Below, piece by piece: positions 15,759 through 23,214 of a stretch of 31,577 nucleotides of DNA. The translations under genes were made by a program, and so were the position numbers. This DNA is from an uncultured Acetatifactor sp. (GTDB lineage: Bacteria > Bacillota > Clostridia > Lachnospirales > Lachnospiraceae): contig CAJUGH010000044.1 of the NCBI GenBank assembly GCA_910586215.1, forward strand, positions 1-31,577. The letters are read 5' to 3'. Numbering within the stretch: the stretch's first letter is position 1; every line of letters starts with the position of its first letter. The notes beneath the pieces are model-generated. The model was not told where the DNA came from, made no database searches, and was given only the letters and a program-made list of their open reading frames with translations.

Positions 15759-17282
15759 TCAGTACTTTTTCCGGGCTGTCCGCAGGATCTGGTCCACTGC
15801 CGCCTCAGCGTGGGTGGGCAGGCTGCCGGGAGTCTGGGGGGAAACCCCGGCTCCCGGCTTTTCTGTTCCGGAATCCGGGGAACCGGGGGAATCGTTTCCG
15901 GTGTCAGGGTCTCTTGAACCCGTGGTATGCCGGAAGGCGTCCAGGGCGTATCTGGCCAGCAGGGCAGACACCCGTCCCCGCTCGATAGAGTCCTCGGTAC
16001 CCAGCACAATGACTACCAGGTCATGGCCCGTGATGCCGTCATCCACGGCCAGGGATGTGACCAGGCAGGCCCCGGCCTTGTTGGTGGTGCCCGTCTTCAG
16101 GCCGGTGACACCGGGCTGGTTGTGCAGCAGTGGGTTGGTGTTGCGCACTTCCAGTTCCAGGGAGGGGAGGGTGGCGGCTTTTAAGGAAGTCATGTCCGTG
16201 ACCTGGGGATACACTTTCAGCAGGTAAGACACCAGACGGAACATGTCCTGTGTACTCATGCGGTTCTGCCGCTTGGAGGGAATGGGGCTTTCTGTGTAGG
16301 CGGGCAGGCCGTGGCTGTTAAAAAAGGCAGCCTGGGACAGACCCAGGTCCAGGGCTTTCTGGTTCATGCGCTGGACAAAGGCGGCTTCCGAACCGGCGAT
16401 ATGCTCTGCCAGGGTGAAGGCGCATTCATTGCTGGAGGGCAGGAGGGCACCCAGGAGCAGGTCCTGGACCGTGACCAGCTGCCCCGCTTCCAGGGGAATC
16501 ACTCCATCGTCAGAGGCAGCCAGCAATTGTGCGGCCTCTGAGATAGTGACCACATCCCCAAGGGCAATCTGCCCTGCAGAGAGGGCTTCCATGGTCAGCA
16601 GACAGGTCATCAGCTTGGAGGTGCTGGCAATGGGATAGGCTGTGTCGGAGTGGTAGGCATAGTAGACTTCCCCTGTGGTGGCATCGCCCACCAGCACACT
16701 GTTGACCCCGTAGAAATAGCCACTCTCCTCCAGTATGGCGGGCAGGACCAGGAAAGGATCTTCTGTATGGACCTGCAGGGATCCGGCCCCGGGAGCGGTG
16801 ATGTCCATGTCCAGGATCAAGGCCAGGTCCGCTGCCATCAGGAAACAGTCGTAAGAACCGGAGGGCTGCTTCAGGATCATGGTATAATAGTAAACTGTCT
16901 GTCCACCCACTTGAAAAGCGTTCCGCCGCAAGGCCAGATCCGGGTTCCCACCTTCTTCCCAGGGGGTATTCTCCCCGCCTACGGGGGTGTAGCTGCCCCC
17001 GGGATACAGGGTCACGGCATTTTTGGTGATCTCCAGGGAAAAGGCTTTCCCTGTGTCCCTAAGGACCATGGCCATATCCCGCAGGGACAGGTAGGTGTTG
17101 TTGGTATAGTCGTAGTCTAAGGTTTTCACGGTGCGCACCAGCCCGTCATCTGCCTGTACCTGGCAGGTGCCGGGAATCTGGAAATTGGCACTGGTCCTGG
17201 CTGGCAGGAGGGTCCATAGAAGGATCACTGAAAGCACATAGGCAGTTAGTTTCTGTAGGATGGATCTTGGGGAGGATTTCAT
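15759..17282 (-). CDS. D-alanyl-D-alanine carboxypeptidase (S11 family) with N-terminal stalk
   Basis: The 507-residue protein starts at the ATG at 17282 with AGGAAAGGAAG just upstream; the frame extends 11 codons further but without a better site. A signal peptide or anchor occupies residues 10-35 (LTAYVLSVILLWTLLPA). Residues about 45-165 resemble the copper-amine-oxidase-like stalk domain (TYLSLRDMAMVLRDTGKAF). The peptidase domain from about 190 to 445 has all three penicillin-binding motifs: Ser220-Thr-Ser-Lys223 (SxxK), Ser283-Ser-Asn285 (SxN) and Lys396-Thr-Gly398 (KTG). It trims the terminal D-Ala from cell-wall pentapeptides outside the membrane. The usual PBP5 C-terminal beta domain is not seen; instead there is a Pro/Gly/Ser/Asp-rich tail and a short amphipathic end. 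It is co-transcribed with the gene at 17302-18066, 19 bases upstream. Confidence 0.92.
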   Translation of the reverse strand: MKSSPRSILQKLTAYVLSVILLWTLLPARTSANFQIPGTCQVQADDGLVRTVKTLDYDYTNNTYLSLRDMAMVLRDTGKAFSLEITKNAVTLYPGGSYTPVGGENTPWEEGGNPDLALRRNAFQVGGQTVYYYTMILKQPSGSYDCFLMAADLALILDMDITAPGAGSLQVHTEDPFLVLPAILEESGYFYGVNSVLVGDATTGEVYYAYHSDTAYPIASTSKLMTCLLTMEALSAGQIALGDVVTISEAAQLLAASDDGVIPLEAGQLVTVQDLLLGALLPSSNECAFTLAEHIAGSEAAFVQRMNQKALDLGLSQAAFFNSHGLPAYTESPIPSKRQNRMSTQDMFRLVSYLLKVYPQVTDMTSLKAATLPSLELEVRNTNPLLHNQPGVTGLKTGTTNKAGACLVTSLAVDDGITGHDLVVIVLGTEDSIERGRVSALLARYALDAFRHTTGSRDPDTGNDSPGSPDSGTEKPGAGVSPQTPGSLPTHAEAAVDQILRTARKKY

Positions 17283-17301
17283 GGCAGTCTTCCTTTCCTG
17301 G

Positions 17302-18066
17302 TCAATATTCGGCATCCTGTGGATCCATGGTCTGTGTTTCCTGGGATTGCAATGTATATACCACAGGATAAGTGCCAGGGATATGTCCCTGAGAGGCAGG
17401 CCCGGACTTCTGGGTCAGAACCAGATAATTTCCTTTTCGTATATAGCATTCGCTTATTTCGGACAGCGCATTCCCCGGACTGTCAAACCGCCAGGTCAGG
17501 ATGCCATCTGCGGACTGATAGGTGCCGCTGCCGTCATACCTGGCCTGGAATTCTTCCAGGGTGGGCAGCAGTGCGGGGCCGTAGGTTGTAAGGTAGGAGA
17601 AGGTGGACATGCCAAATGTCTCCTGTACAAGGGCCTCCAGGGTTCCGCGGTCCGTGGCGTCCGGGAAACCAGCCATGTGCAGACGCTTTGCCAGCAGATC
17701 CAGGAAGGCCATGGCCAGAGCCTCATAGGCGGCCTGGCGGCAGGCCACGTAGCTTTCCGGCAGGATACTGCTGTGGAAGGTCCCTGCGAAGGGGGCAGTC
17801 TGTTCCAGGGTCAGATGGACCTGAATGGACAGGTCCGGCAGATAGGCTTCCATTTCCTCCAGGGAGAGGGAAATGGCTTCTATGTCCTGCAGCCAGTCCA
17901 GGGCCGTGACGGCGGCCTGGGCCTTCATGTCCATCTGGGTGATCCACTCTCCGGACAGGTTCTCCTCATCTGGGGCAAAAAAATGCAGGTACGCCAGAAG
18001 GACGGTGGACGTGCATAAGGTGAGAAACAATAAGGTACATATCACTTTCTTTATGGTTTTTCCCAT
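17302..18066 (-). CDS. Membrane-anchored extracellular protein of unknown function
   Basis: The 254-residue protein starts at the ATG at 18066 behind GGGGGAA. A basic start (MGKTIKK) and one hydrophobic segment at residues 7-29 make a signal anchor. The rest is soluble and probably extracellular: helical and Leu/Glu-rich to about residue 160, then a short beta-type section (GTYQSADGILTWRFD, then NYLVLTQ) that resembles a lipocalin-like or stress-protein C-terminal half. I do not recognise a named family. It is the first gene of a two-gene operon with a D-Ala-D-Ala carboxypeptidase, so a role in cell-wall maintenance or in partnering the enzyme is likely. That is inference from position. Confidence 0.8.
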   Translation of the reverse strand: MGKTIKKVICTLLFLTLCTSTVLLAYLHFFAPDEENLSGEWITQMDMKAQAAVTALDWLQDIEAISLSLEEMEAYLPDLSIQVHLTLEQTAPFAGTFHSSILPESYVACRQAAYEALAMAFLDLLAKRLHMAGFPDATDRGTLEALVQETFGMSTFSYLTTYGPALLPTLEEFQARYDGSGTYQSADGILTWRFDSPGNALSEISECYIRKGNYLVLTQKSGPASQGHIPGTYPVVYTLQSQETQTMDPQDAEY

Positions 18067-18105
18067 TGGGTTCCCCCTGTTTCGTTACGTTTATCATTAA
18101 TATTT

Positions 18106-18134
18106 AAAGTAACGTATCTGAGGGAAATTGTCAA
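18106..18134 (-). promoter_or_regulatory. Promoter of the carboxypeptidase operon
   Basis: On the minus strand, a perfect TTGACA (18134-18129) is followed after 17 bases by TACTTT (18111-18106). An inverted pair, CGTTAC (18083-18088) and GTAACG (18109-18114), spans the -10 box and start region and could be an operator. Confidence 0.55.
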
Positions 18135-18156
18135 CGGTCCGGGACTAACCTGTCCG

Positions 18157-18319
18157 GTTACTGTTCAAGCCCACGCCAATATATCTGGTTGCTGTTCACT
18201 CCGTTCACAGCAACCATGCACACAAAACGCCAAATACAGGCGTTTTGGCGCGTGGCAGCTTCGGGTTTGTCACGCAGAAGACGTGAAAACACCTCGCGGT
18301 GGCACCTATGAACAGTAAC
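18157..18319. repeat. 163-bp intergenic element bounded by 11-bp inverted repeats
   Basis: GTTACTGTTCA (18157-18167) and TGAACAGTAAC (18309-18319) are perfect inverted ends. Inside are three further hairpins: GGTTGCTGT/ACAGCAACC (18187-18215), AAAACGCC/GGCGTTTT (18224-18246) and GCGTGGCA/TGTCACGC with one G-T pair (18250-18275). An 18-mer near the right end, CGTGAAAACACCTCGCGG (18282-18299), recurs in inverted orientation at 20781-20798. No coding capacity is visible. The design resembles a non-autonomous dispersed element (MITE- or BOX-like). The rest of this 480-base gap contains the two flanking promoters. Confidence 0.6.
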
Positions 18320-18359
18320 TATGTCTCATCCGAATCCTTGGAAACTTCGGGGAATCTAC

Positions 18360-18388
18360 TTGTTTTTTGCAAGCTGGTGTATTATACT
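18360..18388 (+). promoter_or_regulatory. Putative sigma-A promoter of the flagellin-like gene
   Basis: TTGTTT (18360-18365), a 17-base spacer and TATACT (18383-18388) give a plausible vegetative promoter, leaving a leader of about 150 bases. I saw no sequence like the sigma-D (flagellar) consensus before the gene. Confidence 0.45.
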
Positions 18389-18546
18389 GAGGGCAGAGAG
18401 GCAGCAAGGGAAGGGGAGTCGCCGGGGATGGGAATGGATGCTGAAGTGGGCAGTCCGGCGTCGGAACAGGGAAAGGAGAATTCCTGGAAAAGTAATTGTA
18501 TAGCTTCTGACAGGCAGGGCATCGGGATAGATAAGGAGGTAGCAGT

Positions 18547-19311
18547 ATGGGAGTATCAGCGATTGGCAGCAGCACCGATTATCTGTATGGGAAGATGGCA
18601 GCCGGAAAGCGGATCCAGACTGCAGCAGATGATGCGGCAGGTCTTTCCATTGCACACAAACTACTAAAGGAAAACAATGGCCTGGATGTGGGGGCGTCTA
18701 ATATCAGGGATAGCATAGGCGCTGTCAATGTGATGGATGGCGCACTGGGAACCATGCAGGATTCCCTGCAGCGGATCCGGGAACTGAGCGTCAAGTCCAT
18801 GAACGGGCTGTACGGTGATTCCGAGAGGAAGATGATCCAGAATGAGATAGACCAGCTGATGGAGGATGTGCAACGCAGCGCAGTGGGGACACAGTACAAC
18901 CAGCTGAAGCTGCTGGATGGCAGCATGGCTGATATGCATGTGGCCTCTAATCCAGACGGCACGGGCATGAAGCTGGGGATGGAGAACGTGACATTACAGA
19001 ATCTGGGCATAGGCGGTTACAATGTGACAGGAAAGTTCAGCCTGGATGACATTGATGGGGCCATTGACAGGATCAGCAGGGCTAGAAGCCGTGCAGGGGC
19101 TGCTACCAATGCCATGGAGCATGCCTACAATTATAATAAGAGGGCATCCCAGGAACTGACGGGTTCCAGGAGCCGGATTGAGGATCTGGACATGCCGAAG
19201 GCTGTCTCTGAGCAGAAGAAGAACAGGCTGATGCAGGATTACCGCCTGGGGATGATGCGCAGGCAGACCCAGGATGGTTCCATGGTATTGAAATTGTTCC
19301 AGAATATGTGA
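18547..19311 (+). CDS. Short, isolated flagellin-like protein
   Basis: The 254-residue protein has an excellent AAGGAGG seven bases before the ATG. The N-terminal D0/D1 helices are recognisable: GKRIQTAADDAAGLSIAHKL, then DSLQRIRELSVKSMNG and IDQLMEDVQR...TQYNQLKLLDG. So is the C-terminal half: SRIEDLDMPKAVSEQKKNRLMQDYRLGMM. The usual opening (about 15-20 residues of the MxINxN type) is shortened, and there is almost no variable D2/D3 domain, only about 40 residues between the conserved ends. Flagellins are exported by the flagellar type III system and polymerise into filaments. No other flagellar, chemotaxis or fliS/fliD genes are in the window. It may be a minor or diverged filament subunit, or a relic that is still expressed. 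The next gene is unrelated. Confidence 0.85.
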   Translation: MGVSAIGSSTDYLYGKMAAGKRIQTAADDAAGLSIAHKLLKENNGLDVGASNIRDSIGAVNVMDGALGTMQDSLQRIRELSVKSMNGLYGDSERKMIQNEIDQLMEDVQRSAVGTQYNQLKLLDGSMADMHVASNPDGTGMKLGMENVTLQNLGIGGYNVTGKFSLDDIDGAIDRISRARSRAGAATNAMEHAYNYNKRASQELTGSRSRIEDLDMPKAVSEQKKNRLMQDYRLGMMRRQTQDGSMVLKLFQNM

Positions 19312-19341
19312 AGATGCCGGTGGGAGGAGCAGAATTATCCG

Positions 19342-19370
19342 TTGACTTTTGCGGGTAGCAGTATTATAAT
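19342..19370 (+). promoter_or_regulatory. Promoter of the FMN riboswitch-ribU unit
   Basis: TTGACT (19342-19347), exactly 17 bases, then a perfect TATAAT (19365-19370). The start would be near 19377, about 14 bases before the riboswitch aptamer. Confidence 0.8.
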
Positions 19371-19390
19371 AACACCTGTTGAAAAGAGAA

Positions 19391-19541
19391 AATTCTTCGG
19401 GGTTGGGTGCGATTCCCTACTGGCGGTAAAGTCCGCGACCCGTGGCAGAAGGCTGGCTGACGCTGTACAGTGCAGGCTCGCTCTGCCCCGGCTGATTCGG
19501 TGAAAGTCCGGAACCAACAGTATAGTCTGGATGAGAGAAGA
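19391..19541 (+). ncRNA. FMN riboswitch (RFN element)
   Basis: The conserved RFN blocks appear in order: TTCTTCGGGG, GATTCCCTACTGGCGGT, AAAGTCCGCGACCC, a variable arm, GGCTGATTCGGTGAAAGTCC, GGAACCAACAGTATAGTC, and the closing GGATGAGAGAAG that pairs back to the start. It senses flavin mononucleotide. Together with the terminator downstream it should switch ribU off when FMN is plentiful. Confidence 0.96.
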
Positions 19542-19662
19542 AAGGATCCATATCTGTGTTGTGGTAGAGGCAGTTGTATGGTGTACAGGGTGTCTGAGGC
19601 TCCCTGGCAGATGCGTTGTGCCGGATTGACAGACAGATATGGGAATCCATGTGAGATATGAG

Positions 19663-19697
19663 ACCCCTGGAGGAGATTTTCCCCAGGGGTTTATTTT
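19663..19697 (+). terminator. Regulated terminator of the FMN riboswitch
   Basis: ACCCCTGG (19663-19670) pairs perfectly with CCAGGGGT (19683-19690), followed by TTATTTT. It lies about 120 bases after the aptamer and 145 bases before ribU. The long spacer between aptamer and terminator presumably holds the antiterminator strand. Confidence 0.85.
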
Positions 19698-19841
19698 GCA
19701 TGGAAGAAGAATTTTCCTGCTTTCAAGGGATCTGTAGGGGTCCCAGGGATTTCCGGAACAAAGTCCCATTCGGTTTAAGGACAGTAACGGCAGCCCTGAA
19801 CAGTTTCATGGCCGCATGGGCGGCAGAAAGAGAGGAAAAGA

Positions 19842-20591
19842 ATGAAGGAATTATTCAAAAATGTAACAGAAAATGTGCCTTATGTCCTAAGCTTCCTGGG
19901 GATCATTGCAGCCATGTTTGTGCTGGCCGTATTGCTGGAGAAGGCCGCCCTAAGGAAGAATGACAGGAAGGAACCGCTGTTAAATACCAGGAAGGTGGCC
20001 GTGATAGGCATGTTTTCCGCCATATCCATGATACTGATGCTGTTTGAATTTCCCCTGCCCTTTGCTCCCGGCTTCTATGAACTGGATTTCAGTGAACTGC
20101 CTATTCTGGTGGGAGCGTATGCCTTTGGGCCAACTGCAGGGGTACTGATGGAATTTGTGAAGATCCTGCTGAAATTGTGTATCAAGGGAACAAGTACGGC
20201 TTTTGTGGGAGACCTGGCGAATTTTGTGATCGGCTGTAGCTTTATCCTGCCTGCCTCTGCGCTGTATGCGTTCCGGAAGAACAAGAAAAGTGCCATTGTG
20301 TCCTGCGTGGTGGGTACAATGATCATGACCGTGTTTGGCACGGCATTTAATGCCATCTACCTGCTGCCGGCCTTTTCGGAATTGTACCACCTTCCCCTGG
20401 AGGATATACTGGCTATGGGCAGCGCAGTCAATCCGCTGATGACAGAGGGCAGCATTGTCAGCTTCGTGGTGGCCTGTGTGGCACCCATGAACCTGATCAA
20501 AGGCGCCAGTGTATCCATCGTGACCCTGCTGATCTACAAACCGTTAAGCCCGATTCTGAAGTCAGGACATAGGGAAGGGACAGGACATTAA
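19842..20591 (+). CDS. ribU: Riboflavin ECF transporter substrate-binding component RibU
   Basis: The 249-residue membrane protein begins behind AGAGGAAAAG. One hydrophobic segment near residues 15-33 precedes the usual RibU core. The core begins at about 47 (RKVAVIGMFSAISMILMLFE) and continues through FYELDFSELPILVGAYAFGP, the riboflavin-binding loop region, and KGTSTAFVGDLANFVIG. RibU is the S component that binds riboflavin outside the cell and passes it through the shared ECF T and A components, which are encoded elsewhere. The FMN riboswitch upstream confirms the substrate. The N-terminal extra segment is common in Clostridia. The gene is monocistronic and followed by a terminator. Confidence 0.95.
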   Translation: MKELFKNVTENVPYVLSFLGIIAAMFVLAVLLEKAALRKNDRKEPLLNTRKVAVIGMFSAISMILMLFEFPLPFAPGFYELDFSELPILVGAYAFGPTAGVLMEFVKILLKLCIKGTSTAFVGDLANFVIGCSFILPASALYAFRKNKKSAIVSCVVGTMIMTVFGTAFNAIYLLPAFSELYHLPLEDILAMGSAVNPLMTEGSIVSFVVACVAPMNLIKGASVSIVTLLIYKPLSPILKSGHREGTGH

Positions 20592-20694
20592 TGGCACTGC
20601 TATTCTGGCGGCATGGCCGGAAGGATAAAACAGAATGCACAACACATAAAAAATGCACAACATATAATAATAGGTAAAGGAATGGCAGTTATGG

Positions 20695-20728
20695 AAGAGT
20701 CGGGAGTCGGGACTACCCGGCTCTTTTT
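20695..20728 (+). terminator. Intrinsic terminator after ribU
   Basis: AAGAGTCGGG (20695-20704) pairs with CCCGGCTCTT (20716-20725), including one G-U pair, and runs into TTTTT. It lies 104 bases past the ribU stop codon. Just before it are short direct repeats (AATGCACAACA, twice, 20634-20662). Confidence 0.8.
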
Positions 20729-20776
20729 CTATGCTCGGGGGTACATAAGGAAAGGGGTTGTTGCTTTTCACAAAGT

Positions 20777-20800
20777 GGTGCCGCGAGGTGTTTTCACGCG
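20777..20800 (-). repeat. Second copy of the 18-mer intergenic repeat
   Basis: On the minus strand this site reads CGTGAAAACACCTCGCGG followed by CACC, matching 18282-18306 with 3 bases missing. It is preceded on that strand by TGGCGCG, which also occurs in the first element at 18246-18252. The remaining parts of the 163-bp element are not obvious here, so this may be a shorter or decayed relative. Confidence 0.65.
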
Positions 20801-20834
20801 CCATAAGGGATTGCAAAAAAGATACATGAAAGGA

Positions 20835-20863
20835 TTGACACAGAGAAAAACGTAATGTATCAT
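20835..20863 (+). promoter_or_regulatory. Promoter of the MacAB-like operon with overlapping palindromes
   Basis: A perfect TTGACA (20835-20840), a 17-base spacer and TATCAT (20858-20863) form a strong promoter. ATGTAT-C-ATACAT (20855-20867) is a palindrome overlapping the -10 box, and CTGGAAC-CT-GTTCCAG (20893-20908) lies shortly after the start. A third palindrome, CCTATGGCCATAGG, is at 20988-21001, 40 bases before the first gene. These are candidate operators in a leader of about 170 bases. No regulator gene is adjacent. Confidence 0.7.
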
Positions 20864-21040
20864 ACATCTAGTACAGTAGTACATATAATTTACTGGAACC
20901 TGTTCCAGGTATGCCGGAACCGGCGGGACTTTTTACGGGATGGTTTCGCCAGGTAGTCTTGCGGGCATATGTACGCATAAGCCAAAGCCTATGGCCATAG
21001 GAGGACACAGGATTCTGGTACATGTTGTGGGAGGGACACA

Positions 21041-21724
21041 ATGAGCGCATTGGTAGAAGTCATGGATATCAGTAAAGTGTATCATCCTGGTGAAAATGAG
21101 GTCAGGGCACTGGACCATGTGAACCTGAAGATCCAGGAAGGGGAACTGGTGGCAATCGTCGGCCAGTCAGGAAGTGGCAAGTCCACCTTGATGAATATGC
21201 TGGGATGCCTGGATGTGCCTACCAGTGGCCGGTATCTGCTCCATGGCCAGGATGTATCAGGTATGAGTGACAATGAACTGTCAGACATACGCAACAGGGA
21301 GATCGGATTCATCTTCCAGGGATTCAACTTGATCCCTAACATGACAGCCCTGGAGAATGTGGAACTTCCGCTGATCTACAGGGGGGTGGGCAGGACGAAA
21401 CGCCTGGAACTGGCTGAGACAGCCCTGGAAAAGGTAGGGCTGGCCAACCGCATGGATCATAGGCCGTCCCAGATGTCGGGAGGGCAGCAGCAGCGGGTAG
21501 CTATCGCCAGGGCCATCGCCCAGGCACCGCCGGTGATCCTGGCAGACGAGCCTACGGGCAATCTGGACTCCCATTCCACCGGGGAGGTCATGGAAATCCT
21601 GCGAAAACTGCATGGGGAGGGCAGGACAGTGATCCTGATTACCCATGACCATGAGATAGCTGCCCAGGCAGAACGGATCATCCAGATCAAGGACGGACAT
21701 ATTGAGAGTGATTCCGGGGAATAG
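21041..21724 (+). CDS. ABC transporter ATP-binding protein, MacB/LolD type
   Basis: The 227-residue ATPase starts behind GGGAGGGA. It has Walker A GQSGSGKS (about residues 39-46), Q-loop FIFQGFNLIPNMTALENVELP, signature QMSGGQQQR, Walker B VILADEPTGNLD and the switch His in LITHDHE. The NLIPNMTALENVELPL and DEPTGNLDS segments are typical of the family that powers MacB, LolCDE and FtsX-type permeases. It is the first gene of an operon with an adaptor and a permease, and should energise substrate release or extrusion through that permease. Confidence 0.93.
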   Translation: MSALVEVMDISKVYHPGENEVRALDHVNLKIQEGELVAIVGQSGSGKSTLMNMLGCLDVPTSGRYLLHGQDVSGMSDNELSDIRNREIGFIFQGFNLIPNMTALENVELPLIYRGVGRTKRLELAETALEKVGLANRMDHRPSQMSGGQQQRVAIARAIAQAPPVILADEPTGNLDSHSTGEVMEILRKLHGEGRTVILITHDHEIAAQAERIIQIKDGHIESDSGE

Positions 21725-21741
21725 AAAAGGAGGGCCATGAC

Positions 21742-23214
21742 ATGAAGAGAAGAAGAGGAGCAGGAAACACCCTGCCGCAGGAGGATGGGCAGGGTACCGG
21801 GATGAAGCGTGGGCGAAGAAAGAGGGGAAAGATGTACATCTTGATTGCAGTTGTCATTGTGTCATTTGTGGTTTTACGGCTGGCAGGCCTGGCTGCTGCC
21901 GGGGACGGCGGGACAGTGGTGACAGCAGTCTGTGCCGAAAGAGGGGACATCCAGGAGAGCATCCGTACCAGCGGTACGGTTCTGGGGGAAGAGGTGAAGG
22001 TAATCTATGCCCCTGTGGATGGCACCCTGGCAGAGGTGTATGTGACAGCAGGCGATGCGGTGAAGGCGGGAGACAGGCTGGCCTGTTATGACATGGAGAA
22101 GATGGAGAAGCGTCTGCGGCAGTCCCTGTTGCAACTGGAAAAAAGCGAGGCGGGGTATCATGGCGCTCTGGTGGACAATTCCCAGAACCAGGCGAAATTA
22201 AACGAAGCCAATGTGAATCTGGGGGTCCTGGACCAACAGATTGCTGACAATAAGGCATACCTGAAGCAACTCCAGGGGGGACTTAAGACCAGCCAGCGCC
22301 AGACCCAGAATGACCTGGCGGCGGCCAGCTACGAACTCACCAGGAAGCTGCAGGAACTGACACCGGGAACGGAGGAATACGGGCAGGTGAACAGCGAACT
22401 CTCCCGGATCAGCTATCTGCAGTCCGTAGCCAGTTCCAGCGATTATGTGGCCAGGATGGAGCAGGAGATCGCAGACGTACAGGAGCGGATCGCCGGCTAT
22501 GAAACCTACAAGGCCCAGATGGAGAGTCAGAAGACAGCCAGTGAGAGTGCCGTCATGGATACCTATGACAGGACACAGTATGACGCGGACAAAGAACTGG
22601 CGGTTATGACATACACAGAGGCAGAGGCAGAATATGATCTGGCTAAGCAGGGAATTGTGGCCGGGTTTGATGGCGTTGTCACAGAATGTGAGGCTGTGGC
22701 AGGCGGCCCGGTGATGGAAGGTACTCGTCTTCTGACCCTGGAGAGTAGCGGTAACCTGAAGATCTCTTTCCAGGCCTCCCAGTATGACGCCTTGAAACTG
22801 GCACTTGGACAGAAGGCGGATGTGGAGATCGCGGGGAAAGTCTATCCGGGTGAGGTCAGCAAGATAGACCGCATGGCTGTGAAAGGGGAAGCCAATACTC
22901 CCCTTGTGGGTGTGGAGATCCACCTTCTGGAGACAGATGATACCATTATCCTGGGGCTGGAGGCGAAGCTGACCATCTATACCAGCCGGGCGGAAGGGGC
23001 TCTGCTGGTTCCGGTGGAAGCGGTCAATGCAGACAGGGATGGGGATTTCCTGTATGTGGCTGAGGACGGGATTGTGACCAGGCGGCCTGTCATCTGCGGT
23101 ATTTCCTCAGACACTTACACGGAGGTGCTGGAGGGAATCACGGAAGAAGACCAGATTATCCTGGGATCCTATACGGGGCTGACAGAGGGAATGTCCGTGA
23201 CAGTGGTCCCGTAA
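21742..23214 (+). CDS. Membrane-fusion (HlyD/MacA-like) adaptor protein
   Basis: The 490-residue protein starts at the ATG at 21742 with GGAGGG 7-8 bases upstream. A strongly basic N-terminus (residues 1-30) and one membrane helix (about 31-50) place the rest outside the cell. A biotinyl-lipoyl-like half-domain lies at 70-105 (VIYAPVDGTLAEVYVTAGDAVKAGDRL). A long coiled coil rich in Gln, Lys and Glu spans about 110-290. The second lipoyl half follows (AKQGIVAGFDGVVTECEAVAGG), then a beta-barrel ending near VPVEAVNADRDGDFLYV. In Gram-positive cells such adaptors work with MacB-type permeases without an outer-membrane channel. The preceding ATPase is 17 bases away. Confidence 0.9.
   Translation: MKRRRGAGNTLPQEDGQGTGMKRGRRKRGKMYILIAVVIVSFVVLRLAGLAAAGDGGTVVTAVCAERGDIQESIRTSGTVLGEEVKVIYAPVDGTLAEVYVTAGDAVKAGDRLACYDMEKMEKRLRQSLLQLEKSEAGYHGALVDNSQNQAKLNEANVNLGVLDQQIADNKAYLKQLQGGLKTSQRQTQNDLAAASYELTRKLQELTPGTEEYGQVNSELSRISYLQSVASSSDYVARMEQEIADVQERIAGYETYKAQMESQKTASESAVMDTYDRTQYDADKELAVMTYTEAEAEYDLAKQGIVAGFDGVVTECEAVAGGPVMEGTRLLTLESSGNLKISFQASQYDALKLALGQKADVEIAGKVYPGEVSKIDRMAVKGEANTPLVGVEIHLLETDDTIILGLEAKLTIYTSRAEGALLVPVEAVNADRDGDFLYVAEDGIVTRRPVICGISSDTYTEVLEGITEEDQIILGSYTGLTEGMSVTVVP

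Noticed and set aside
17260..18018. A 252-codon plus-strand open frame opposite the anchored protein
   Set aside because: The minus-strand frame has a ribosome binding site, a signal anchor and an operon partner, while this one has none of these.
18480..18546. A sigma-D flagellar promoter before the flagellin-like gene
   Set aside because: I looked for a TAAA...CCGATA-like pattern and found nothing close. The sigma-A-like pair at 18360-18388 fits better.
18299..18667. A 122-codon frame overlapping the flagellin start
   Set aside because: It begins inside the inverted-repeat element, lacks a ribosome binding site, and runs out of frame into the flagellin gene.
20613..20855. An 80-codon frame after ribU
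   Set aside because: It crosses the ribU terminator and the repeat at 20777-20800, and its sequence is not protein-like.
20913..20924. GCCGG-AA-CCGGC as a hairpin terminator
   Set aside because: The loop is only two bases and the following T-run is short; it is more likely a chance palindrome in the operon leader.
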